A model generated the notes under the pieces. That model was not told the origin of the DNA and did no database searches. It saw only the letters and a program-made list of their open reading frames with translations. 64,000 bases of DNA from Bacillota bacterium (GTDB lineage: Bacteria > Bacillota > Clostridia > Oscillospirales > Ruminococcaceae): positions 1 to 64,000 of the forward strand of contig JAEZYS010000017.1 of the NCBI GenBank assembly GCA_023418925.1. The letters are read 5' to 3'. Positions 34,261-41,687 of this stretch are shown in pieces; the stretch's first letter is position 1, and every line of letters begins with the position of its first letter. The translations under genes and the position numbers were made by a program.

Positions 34261-34692
34261 ATGAGAATACTTATTGTTGAAGACGACATGGCAAGCAGAA
34301 AATTCCTACAAAAATTTTTATCAGAATACGGAGAATGTGACATAGTTGTTGACGGTCTTGAGGCTTTGGACGCTTTTTTATACGCAATAAATTCAAAACA
34401 ATATTATGATCTGATATGTCTTGATATTATGATGCCAAAGGTTGACGGAATTAAAGTCCTAAAAACTATAAGAGATCTGGAAAAACAAAAGGGTATTCTT
34501 CCGGATAAACAAGCCAAAATAATTATGACAACTGCTCTTTCAGGGACTGATTATGTTCAGAATGCCTTTGCACTGGGATGTGAGGGTTATGCCTCAAAAC
34601 CGATTGATACAGTAAAATTTGTTGAGGTAATGAAAAAGCTCGGACTAATACAGGAAGATGACAATAAACAAACTAATGTAGACTCAGAATAA
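34261..34692 (+). CDS. Single-domain response regulator (CheY-like)
   Basis: 143 residues, one receiver domain: acidic pocket VEDD near residue 8, phospho-Asp in LICLDIMMPKVDG (about 59), Thr/Lys switch residues (MTTALS, SKPID). It starts two bases after the hybrid kinase stop and so is co-translated with it. Likely output or phosphate sink of the kinase and CheA. No DNA-binding domain. Confidence 0.92.
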   Translation: MRILIVEDDMASRKFLQKFLSEYGECDIVVDGLEALDAFLYAINSKQYYDLICLDIMMPKVDGIKVLKTIRDLEKQKGILPDKQAKIIMTTALSGTDYVQNAFALGCEGYASKPIDTVKFVEVMKKLGLIQEDDNKQTNVDSE

Positions 34693-34760
34693 AGTTTGAT
34701 ATGCTGTTGATACAGGTTTATTTTAATGGTTGAACTTGCACAAACATACGTCATAATATT

Positions 34761-34803
34761 TTAACGCCCCTTTACCATCCAAAGATAAAGGGGCGTTAAA
34801 CTT
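34761..34803 (+). terminator. Intrinsic terminator of the chemosensory cluster
   Basis: TTAACGCCCCTTTA (34761-34774) pairs with TAAAGGGGCGTTAA (34786-34799); 14-bp stem. The tail is short (ACTTTCT), but the hairpin is very stable and A/T-flanked. Confidence 0.8.
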
Positions 34804-34922
34804 TCTCTTGAATAATGCTCATTAACTGTTTTCTTTGAATTAAGCGTACTAAAACTCTTGTATCTGGTGAAGAATTTTGGTATACTAAAAATTGATAATT
34901 ACAATTTATTGTATAAAATGGG

Positions 34923-36341
34923 GTGACTATAATTAAAAAAACATACATAACAAAAATGCCTGATAAAGCAGGTGCATTTTTAAAGGCAAGTAAAATCATA
35001 TCATTTTATGGCGGTAATATTGTTCGTGTAAGCTATAACAAGGCTGTTGATGTGCATACTCTTTTTATTGACGTGTCTGCAAATCTGCAGCAGCTTGAAA
35101 AAATCACAGAAGAACTCGAAGCACTCGGGTATCTTTCTAATGAGAAAAATGAAAACAAGGTAATTTTAATTTCATTAAAACTTCCAGATAAACCTGGTGC
35201 TGTAAAGCCAGTCCTGGATATACTGAATTGCTATGATATAAATATTTCATATATGAATTCACAGGAAAACGGCACAGAATATCAATATTTTAAAATGGGT
35301 TTACTTATTGAAGAACCGAAGGTAATCAAGGACTTGCTTGATGAAGTTTCAAAGATATGCGATGTTAAAATAATTGAATATAATGTTTCAGAAAAAATAC
35401 TTGACAGCACAGTTTTCTATATAAGCTTTGCAAATGAAATGAGAGATTTGCTTATGCTTTCACAGGAACAGACAAATGAATTTATAATTAATTCCAATAA
35501 AATTATGCAGCTCCTTGATGAAAAAAATGAATTACCTCATAAAACCTTTGAATATATACGGAGGTTTGCAAGGTTTGTTGTTGACCATAAAGGAGATAAT
35601 TTTAATGCTGTAATAAGCAAAAAGAAAATTTCAGATAAAGTTGCACTTTATCTTATAGAACCGCCTTGTGGAAGTAATACATATATCCTTGAGGGTGAAA
35701 ATGAACTTTTGTTTGTTGACAGTGGATTTGCTTGCTTTGAAAATGAAATGCAGGTAATATTAAATAAACTTTTCCCTGATTTTAAAAATAGAAAGAAAAG
35801 TATTGTACTTACTCATTCAGATATTGACCATGCTGGTCTAGCATCTTTATTTGATGTGATTTATTTAAGTAATGCAAGCTTTGAAGACTTTCAGCTTGAG
35901 CAAGCTGGAATGGATAATTTCAGAGAACAGAATATCCTTCATGCACCATATTGCAGGCTTAGCCGCATTATTTCAAGATACACTACGCCTGAATTAAGTA
36001 AGGTAAAAGTTTTAGGTCAAAAATTAGATGATGAAATTCTTTCAAGAATTGGAGAACTTTCTTTTGAGGATTTGGATTTTAAAATATTTGAGGGCAATGG
36101 GGGACATGTCAAAGGTGAAGTTATATTAATATGTGATGATATAAAGCTGATTTTTACCGGAGATAATCTCGTTAATATTAAGGGCTTTTCACCGGATCAG
36201 CAGAAATTTAACTTGTTTGCACCTTATCTGATGACAAGCGTAAATGTTGATTCGGAGAAAGCAACGCTTTGCAGAAATGAGATTTTGAAGAGAACTTCGG
36301 GATATCTGATTTGTCCTGGTCATGGCACATGGTATCAATAA
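34923..36341 (+). CDS. ACT-ACT-metallo-beta-lactamase fusion protein
   Basis: 472 residues. Two ACT-type regulatory domains (about 5-70 and 78-150: MPDKAGAFLKASKIISFYGG; LPDKPGAVKPVLDILNCYDI) precede a metallo-beta-lactamase fold with THSDIDHAG (298-305), GGHVKGE, FTGDNL and CPGHGT. The classic HxHxDH motif is HSDIDH here, so one His ligand is Asp. The start is uncertain: a GTG at 34923 lies within GGGGTGA, the only good Shine-Dalgarno, which would better serve an ATA or ATT codon at 34929 or 34932. Function unknown; an amino-acid-responsive hydrolase is a guess. Confidence 0.82.
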   Translation: MTIIKKTYITKMPDKAGAFLKASKIISFYGGNIVRVSYNKAVDVHTLFIDVSANLQQLEKITEELEALGYLSNEKNENKVILISLKLPDKPGAVKPVLDILNCYDINISYMNSQENGTEYQYFKMGLLIEEPKVIKDLLDEVSKICDVKIIEYNVSEKILDSTVFYISFANEMRDLLMLSQEQTNEFIINSNKIMQLLDEKNELPHKTFEYIRRFARFVVDHKGDNFNAVISKKKISDKVALYLIEPPCGSNTYILEGENELLFVDSGFACFENEMQVILNKLFPDFKNRKKSIVLTHSDIDHAGLASLFDVIYLSNASFEDFQLEQAGMDNFREQNILHAPYCRLSRIISRYTTPELSKVKVLGQKLDDEILSRIGELSFEDLDFKIFEGNGGHVKGEVILICDDIKLIFTGDNLVNIKGFSPDQQKFNLFAPYLMTSVNVDSEKATLCRNEILKRTSGYLICPGHGTWYQ

Positions 36342-36427
36342 TTTTTCTATAACTTTATATATCAAATAAAATTAACTGGAAGAAGTCATGGCAGTCGTAT
36401 GAGGCTTTCATGATTTTTTTTGTGTCA

Positions 36428-36462
36428 TTAATACTATGTGATGAAGTCACAGATAATAGTAT
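36428..36462. promoter_or_regulatory. Nested palindrome with Crp/Fnr-like core
   Basis: Outer arms TTAATACTAT and ATAGTATTAA enclose TGTGA-TGAAG-TCACA (36437-36451). The core resembles a Crp/Fnr-family site but with a 5-bp instead of 6-bp spacer. It lies about 65 bp upstream of the rhodanese gene. Confidence 0.4.
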
Positions 36463-36524
36463 TAATTTCGTTATAATAATTATTAAAGCTAAGCTATAAT
36501 TTCAAAACACAGGAGGAAAATAAA

Positions 36525-36845
36525 ATGTTTGATTTTTTTAAGAAAGATGATAGTAAAGTAATTCATGTAAATGATATGGACAACCTTATTGGCAAAGTGG
36601 AGTTAATTGACATAAGGGAACCCTATGAATACAAAAGCGGAAGCTTGAAAACAGCAAAAAATATACCTATGGGTAATCTATTATCAAACCCAGAAAAATA
36701 CTTGCTAAAAGATAAAACATACTATATCATGTGTCAGTCAGGCGTGAGAAGTGGAAATACATGCAGAGCTCTGACTAAGCAAGGATTTAATGTTATAAAT
36801 GTTGCAGGGGGCATGGGTTCCTATATAGAATCGAAAAGAAAGTAA
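36525..36845 (+). CDS. Rhodanese-like sulfurtransferase
   Basis: 106 residues, one rhodanese domain: VELIDIREPYEYKSGSL and the active-site loop CQSGVRS (Cys near 70), then the family end NVAGGMGSYI. Single-domain members move sulfane sulfur. AGGAGGAAAATAAA precedes the ATG. The next plus-strand gene encodes an iron-sulfur membrane protein, so a sulfur or redox role is plausible. Confidence 0.92.
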   Translation: MFDFFKKDDSKVIHVNDMDNLIGKVELIDIREPYEYKSGSLKTAKNIPMGNLLSNPEKYLLKDKTYYIMCQSGVRSGNTCRALTKQGFNVINVAGGMGSYIESKRK

Positions 36846-36887
36846 AATGCTTAGCTTACTCATTAATAAGACATGAACTAGAAAAAA

Positions 36888-36920
36888 ACATCGCTTTGTG
36901 ATTTATTCACAGAGCGATGT
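36888..36920. other. Intergenic inverted repeat
   Basis: ACATCGCTTTGTGA (36888-36901) and TCACAGAGCGATGT (36907-36920). A-rich on its left, so it reads as a terminator only for the minus strand, although both flanking genes run on the plus strand. Its role is unclear. Confidence 0.5.
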
Positions 36921-36987
36921 TGAAAAATCGTATATAATTATTATCGTCATGTAAAACAGATATGAAAATAAAATGTAGGAGAATTTA

Positions 36988-37683
36988 ATGAAAAAAATAT
37001 TAACCTTATGGAAAAAGTATTCGTATTTAGTGTTGCTAGCTTTTATAGTTTTTGGCTTATTTAACTTTAGAATTGCAATTGCAGCAGTTATTTGCATGGT
37101 AGCACCCATTATAGTTTCTGTTTTCAAAGGTAGATTCTGGTGTGGTAATTTTTGCCCAAGAGGAAGCTTTTATGATAATGTTGTTTCTAAATTCAGCAAC
37201 AACAAAAAAGTACCACGTTTTCTTAAATCTAAGTTATTCAGAACTATAGTGGTTTTCTTAATGATGACAATGTTTACTCTTGGAGTTCGTAAAAACTGGG
37301 GTGACCTTTATGGCATAGGGCTAGTTTTTTACAGGATGATTGTTGTCACAACAATAGTAGGTATTATCCTCTCTTTATTCTATAACCAAAGAACCTGGTG
37401 TCATTTTTGTCCTATGGGAACAATTGCTTCAGTGATTTCAAAATTCAGAAAAAGCAAAAATGTCTTACAAGTAACGTCAGACTGTGTATCATGTAAAATT
37501 TGTGAGAAGAAATGTTCCATAGGAATAGTACCTTATGAATACAAAGGTAATATTTTAAGTCATCCGGATTGCATACAATGCGGTAAATGCGTAAACGCCT
37601 GTCCTAAAAATGCAATAGGATACAACAAAATTAATGCTATGGAATTTTCTCAGCAAGATGATAAAAAGTTTGTTAATTTGTAG
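36988..37683 (+). CDS. 4Fe-4S polyferredoxin-like membrane protein (NapH/YccM-like)
   Basis: 231 residues. Four hydrophobic helices; paired Cys motifs after helices (WCGNFCPRGS near 49 and WCHFCPMGT near 140), and a C-terminal ferredoxin domain with CVSCKICEKKC and CIQCGKCVNACPKNA. It passes electrons across or along the membrane. AGGAGAATTTA supports the start. Partner unknown; the rhodanese gene lies upstream. Confidence 0.9.
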   Translation: MKKILTLWKKYSYLVLLAFIVFGLFNFRIAIAAVICMVAPIIVSVFKGRFWCGNFCPRGSFYDNVVSKFSNNKKVPRFLKSKLFRTIVVFLMMTMFTLGVRKNWGDLYGIGLVFYRMIVVTTIVGIILSLFYNQRTWCHFCPMGTIASVISKFRKSKNVLQVTSDCVSCKICEKKCSIGIVPYEYKGNILSHPDCIQCGKCVNACPKNAIGYNKINAMEFSQQDDKKFVNL

Positions 37684-37826
37684 TACTTATTTTTATAAAC
37701 GGCAATTAAATAGAACAATGGCTGTATATAACATGAACAATCATGCAATAAAAGCAATTGTTGCACCTGCTAAGTCAACTCTGTCAGAAGTAATTAGGAC
37801 ATTTGTAATATTGGTGATAAAATAAA

Positions 37827-37890
37827 AAATGCACCCCTTTTGTCAACTTGTGATATAAAATCACTATGTCTGACTTTTGGGGTGCATTTT
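37827..37890. terminator. Bidirectional terminator between convergent genes
   Basis: AAAATGCACCCC (37827-37838) pairs with GGGGTGCATTTT (37879-37890), enclosing a second hairpin (GTGAT/ATCAC) in the loop. It lies between the plus-strand iron-sulfur gene and the minus-strand transaldolase gene. The stretch 37684-37826 shows nothing else. Confidence 0.85.
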
Positions 37891-37964
37891 ATATAAGAAG
37901 AACATTGCTTAGGTTACTTGTTCTGTTTGATTAGAGCTGGAATAACAGAACATTTTATGTAGGA

Positions 37965-38612
37965 CTACTTTGCGGAAACACTTTCCCAGTCTTTAATGAA
38001 TCTTGCAATTCCGGCATCAGTCAGAGGATGGTTTATCATTTGTCTGATAACGCCCATAGGAACTGTTGCAATATCACAGCCGGCACGAGCAGCAGAAGTC
38101 ACATGAATAGGGTTTCTTATTGATGCAGCGATAATTTCTGTTTCAATGCCCTGAATACGGAAAATGTCTACAATCTCTTCAATAAGAATCATTCCTTCAC
38201 TTCCGATATCGTCAAGGCGTCCAAGGAACGGGGAAACATATGATGCACCTGCATTAGCTGCAAGAATAGCCTGTGCAGCGGAGAAAACAAGAGTAACGTT
38301 TGTCTTTATTCCCATTTTGGAAAGGCGGCTGCATGCTTTAAGTCCTTCAGCACACATTGGAAGCTTAATAACTATGTTTTTGTGAATCTTTGAAAGCTCG
38401 ATTGCTTCCGTTACCATTTCATCAGCTTGGTAGGAAACTACTTCTGCTGATATAGGACCATCCACTATTTCGGCAATTTCTGTAACTGTTGCTTTGAAAT
38501 CCCTATGTTCCTTTGCAATAAGGGATGGGTTTGTGGTTACTCCACAGATTACCCCTAGTTCGTTGGCCTCTCTTATTTCGCTGACATTAGCGGTATCAAT
38601 AAAGAGTTTCAT
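37965..38612 (-). CDS. tal: Transaldolase, short (FSA/TalC-type)
   Basis: 215 residues of the small transaldolase/fructose-6-phosphate aldolase family. MKLFIDTANVSEI at the start, GVTTNPSLIAKE, Schiff-base Lys83 in VIKLPMCAEG and a C-terminal ATVPMGVIRQMINHPLTDAG. It recycles pentose phosphates made from xylose. Last gene of the xylose operon, 18 bp after xylB, with AAAGGAGAAAAACATA upstream. Confidence 0.92.
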   Translation of the reverse strand: MKLFIDTANVSEIREANELGVICGVTTNPSLIAKEHRDFKATVTEIAEIVDGPISAEVVSYQADEMVTEAIELSKIHKNIVIKLPMCAEGLKACSRLSKMGIKTNVTLVFSAAQAILAANAGASYVSPFLGRLDDIGSEGMILIEEIVDIFRIQGIETEIIAASIRNPIHVTSAARAGCDIATVPMGVIRQMINHPLTDAGIARFIKDWESVSAK

Positions 38613-38630
38613 TATGTTTTTCTCCTTTGA

Positions 38631-40148
38631 TTAAAGCGTAGATAGCTTTTTAAAATTGTCTTTCAATGACGGATATATTTCTCTGTAGAGAGAGTAGTAC
38701 TTTTCGTATTGAGCAATATTTTCCTTTACAGGAGGCTGAATTACATCAGTTTTAATAATTTCTGCACAAGCTTCCTGCACGCTCTTATATACACCTGTTC
38801 CTACAAGAGCAAGTATAGCCACACCGAGAGCAGGGCCTTCGGAAATTGTTGCAGTTTTTACTTTACAGTCATAAAGGTCAGCAAGCATCTGACGCCAGAG
38901 AGGGGATTTTCCACCACCACCGCAGGCTGTCATGTCGTTTGCCTCTATTCCGATTTCACGGAAAACTTCTATGCAGTCCCTAAGAGAATATGCTACACCT
39001 TCCATTACAGCGCGGAGCATATGCTTCTTTGTGTGAAGTGCAGAAAGTCCAAAGAATACGCCTCTTGCATCAGGGTCAAGGTGAGGTGTGCGCTCACCCA
39101 TAAGATAAGGAAGATAGAAAAGCCTGTCTGCTCCGATCGGAACAGTTTTTGCTTCCATATCCATTAGATAATATTCGTCACAGTTCATAAGCTTCGCAGT
39201 TTCTTTTTCTGATGTACAGAAATTATCTCTGAACCATTTCAGTGAAAGTCCTGCGCCCTGGGTAACACCCATAACATGCCAGCATCCTGGTACAGCTGCA
39301 CAGAATGTATGAACACGACCCTTAGGGTCTATTTTCATTTCTGAAGTGTGTACAAAAACAACTCCGCTTGTACCAATTGTGGTAAATGCCTTGCTGTCTT
39401 CTGCAACACCTGTTCCAATAGCAGCAGCAGCATTGTCACCAGCACCACCGACAACAGGAATTCCTTCAGGAAGTCCAGAAAGCTTTGAGAACTCTGCATT
39501 GATATATCCTGTAATGTCAGGTGATTCATAGACCTTTGGTAAAAATTCAGGATTGATGTCAAGAATCTTTAATACCTCAGATGACCATTGCCTTTTTGCA
39601 ATGTCAAGAAGCTGCATTCCCGAAGCATCGCTTACTTCAGTAGCGTATGCCCCTGTCATCTTAAAACGGACATAGTCCTTTGGAAGCAGAATATGGCAGC
39701 ATTTATTGTAGTTTTCAGGCTCATTATTTCTTACCCAAAGAATTTTTGAAGCAGTAAAACCTGTAAGAGCGGGGTTTGCGGTAATTTCAATAAGTCTTTC
39801 TGCGCCAATCTTTTCTGTAATTTCCTTACATTCTGCTGAGGTTCTCTGATCACACCATATTATAGACGGACGGATGACCTCATTCTTTTCGTCAAGCATT
39901 ACAAGCCCGTGCATCTGGCCGGAAAGTCCTATTCCAACTATTGAATTTACATCTATCTGAGAGATAACGCTTTTTACTGTTTTAGCAACAGCATTGAACC
40001 AGTCAGCAGGATTCTGCTCAGCATAGCCGTTTTGTGGCTGATAGAGCGGATATTCAATAGTTGAGGATTTCACAGCTCTTCCTTTTTCATCAAAAAGAAC
40101 GGTTTTTGTTCCGCTTGTCCCTATGTCTATGCCTAAAACATATTTCAT
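38631..40148 (-). CDS. xylB: Xylulokinase
   Basis: 505 residues of the FGGY kinase family: LGIDIGTSGTKTVLFDE at the N-terminus, the substrate segment GLSGQMHGLVMLDE, TIGTSGVVF and ACGGGGKSPLWRQMLADL in the C-terminal lobe. It phosphorylates D-xylulose made by XylA. The ATG is served by leader cassette D. Operon partners xylA upstream and tal downstream. Confidence 0.95.
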   Translation of the reverse strand: MKYVLGIDIGTSGTKTVLFDEKGRAVKSSTIEYPLYQPQNGYAEQNPADWFNAVAKTVKSVISQIDVNSIVGIGLSGQMHGLVMLDEKNEVIRPSIIWCDQRTSAECKEITEKIGAERLIEITANPALTGFTASKILWVRNNEPENYNKCCHILLPKDYVRFKMTGAYATEVSDASGMQLLDIAKRQWSSEVLKILDINPEFLPKVYESPDITGYINAEFSKLSGLPEGIPVVGGAGDNAAAAIGTGVAEDSKAFTTIGTSGVVFVHTSEMKIDPKGRVHTFCAAVPGCWHVMGVTQGAGLSLKWFRDNFCTSEKETAKLMNCDEYYLMDMEAKTVPIGADRLFYLPYLMGERTPHLDPDARGVFFGLSALHTKKHMLRAVMEGVAYSLRDCIEVFREIGIEANDMTACGGGGKSPLWRQMLADLYDCKVKTATISEGPALGVAILALVGTGVYKSVQEACAEIIKTDVIQPPVKENIAQYEKYYSLYREIYPSLKDNFKKLSTL

Positions 40149-40274
40149 ACTATGACCATGCTTCCATAGGAAGCATGCCTCCTCTCTTTGATGTTTTGTG
40201 TTTTGCTAAGCAAAATTTCAATGGACAGTTTGAAAAACACAAAACTCGTAGATTGAAAGAATTATCTTTCAATC
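40149..40274 (-). repeat. Leader cassette copy D (upstream of xylB)
   Basis: In gene direction: hairpin TTGAAAGA/TCTTTCAA (40253-40272), GAGTTTTGTG, middle segment, CACAAAACATCAAAGAG, AGGAGG, hairpin arms CATGCTTCC/GGAAGCATG (40157-40177), GTCATAGT, then the xylB ATG. The mini-ORF reads MLPMEAWS and stops one base before xylB. Closest to copy B at 11071. A further TGGTCATAA lies just upstream at 40275-40283. Confidence 0.85.
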
Positions 40275-40293
40275 TTATGACCAGTCATTTCAG

Positions 40294-40333
40294 AGTTTTA
40301 TCTTTTCAGACCAGTGCCTGAAAAGATAAAACT
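40294..40333 (-). other. Intercistronic hairpin between xylA and xylB
   Basis: AGTTTTATCTTTTCAG (40294-40309) pairs perfectly with CTGAAAAGATAAAACT (40318-40333), 16-bp stem, 8-nt loop. No T-tract follows on the minus strand; it likely protects the xylA message or partly attenuates xylB. Confidence 0.7.
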
Positions 40334-40350
40334 GGTATTTTACCTGTATA

Positions 40351-41673
40351 CTAAAGGCTTAAAATAATGTTGTTTAAGATAGATTCAAGAAGTTCCTGAC
40401 GTCCGCTTGAAAGTGAAGAAGTAACTTCACCCTTGTTAAGAGCATATTCTTCAAGCTTTTTGAAGTCAGCATTTCCTGAAATAATATCCTTACCGATTCC
40501 TGTCTGCCATGAAGAATATCTGTCTGCTACAAATTTGTCGATTCTTCCGTCATCAATAAGTTTTAATGCAGCCTTGAAGCCGAGAGCAAATGAATCCATA
40601 CCAGCAATGTAGCTGTAGAAAATATCTTCAGGAGTGAATGAACCTCTTCTAGCCTTAGCATCAAAGTTAAGACCGCCGTTTGTAAAGCCGCCTGCCTTGA
40701 TTACTTCATACATGCACATTGTTGTGTCATAGATGTTTGTTGGGAACTGATCTGTATCCCATCCAAGGAGAGAGTCACCTTGGTTTGCGTCAATTGAACC
40801 GAATACCCCATTTACTCTAGCAGTTCTGAGTTCATGCTGGAATGTGTGCTGAGCAAGAGTTGCGTGGTTTGCTTCAATATTCATCTTGAAATCTTTTTCA
40901 AGGCCATATTTTCTTAAGAAACCGAGAACAGTAGCAGTATCAAAATCATACTGGTGCTTTGTTGGTTCCTTTGGCTTTGGTTCAATATAGAAATCGCCTG
41001 TAAAGCCTATTGAACGGCCATAATCAACAGCCATGCGCATAAGCCTTGCCATATTATCAAGTTCAAGACCCATATCTGTGTTGAGAAGTGTTTCATAACC
41101 TTCACGTCCGCCCCAGAAAACATAGCCGTTACCACCGAGCTTTACGGTTGATTCAAGAGCCTTCTTGATTTGTGCAGCAGAGAAAGCAAATACGTCAGCT
41201 GACGGAGATGTTCCTGCACCATGCATAAAACGTGGATGGTCAAAGCACTTAGCTGTACCCCAGAGAAGCTTCTTGCCTGTTTCCTTCTGCTTTTTAAGGC
41301 AGTAATCAACAACAGCGTCAAGCTTGCTGTTTGATTCAGAAAGTGAGCCGTATTCAGGTGAAAGGTCACGGTCATGGAAGCAGTAGTAGTCAATCGAAAG
41401 CTTATCCATGATTTCAAATGCTGCGTCAACCTTAGCAATAGAACGCTTTTCGGAATCTGTTTCTCCCCATGTCTTGTCAGTTGTTCCGCAACCAAACATA
41501 TCTGTTCCGTCGCCACCCATTGTATGCCACCAGGAAAGTGCAAACTTCAGGTGTTCACGCATTGTTTTTCCGTTGATTACTTCATCAGGGTTGTAATACT
41601 TGAAGGACAAAGGATTTGTGCTGTCCTTTCCTTCATACTGTACTTTAGCAATGTTTGAAAAATATTCTTTCAT
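40351..41673 (-). CDS. xylA: Xylose isomerase
   Basis: 440 residues, class II xylose isomerase (TIM barrel). Catalytic YYCFHDRDLSPEYG (active His and Asp), VFWGGREGYETLLNTD, metal-binding NIEANHATLAQHTFQHE and the second metal segment DANQGD. It converts D-xylose to D-xylulose. AAAGGAGTTATTATT upstream. Between the beta-xylosidase gene and xylB. Confidence 0.97.
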   Translation of the reverse strand: MKEYFSNIAKVQYEGKDSTNPLSFKYYNPDEVINGKTMREHLKFALSWWHTMGGDGTDMFGCGTTDKTWGETDSEKRSIAKVDAAFEIMDKLSIDYYCFHDRDLSPEYGSLSESNSKLDAVVDYCLKKQKETGKKLLWGTAKCFDHPRFMHGAGTSPSADVFAFSAAQIKKALESTVKLGGNGYVFWGGREGYETLLNTDMGLELDNMARLMRMAVDYGRSIGFTGDFYIEPKPKEPTKHQYDFDTATVLGFLRKYGLEKDFKMNIEANHATLAQHTFQHELRTARVNGVFGSIDANQGDSLLGWDTDQFPTNIYDTTMCMYEVIKAGGFTNGGLNFDAKARRGSFTPEDIFYSYIAGMDSFALGFKAALKLIDDGRIDKFVADRYSSWQTGIGKDIISGNADFKKLEEYALNKGEVTSSLSSGRQELLESILNNIILSL

Positions 41674-41687
41674 AATAATAACTCCTT

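Noticed and set aside
36888..36920. Inverted repeat as terminator of the rhodanese gene
   Set aside because: Its U-tract faces the minus strand, where no gene ends; kept only as an unexplained repeat.
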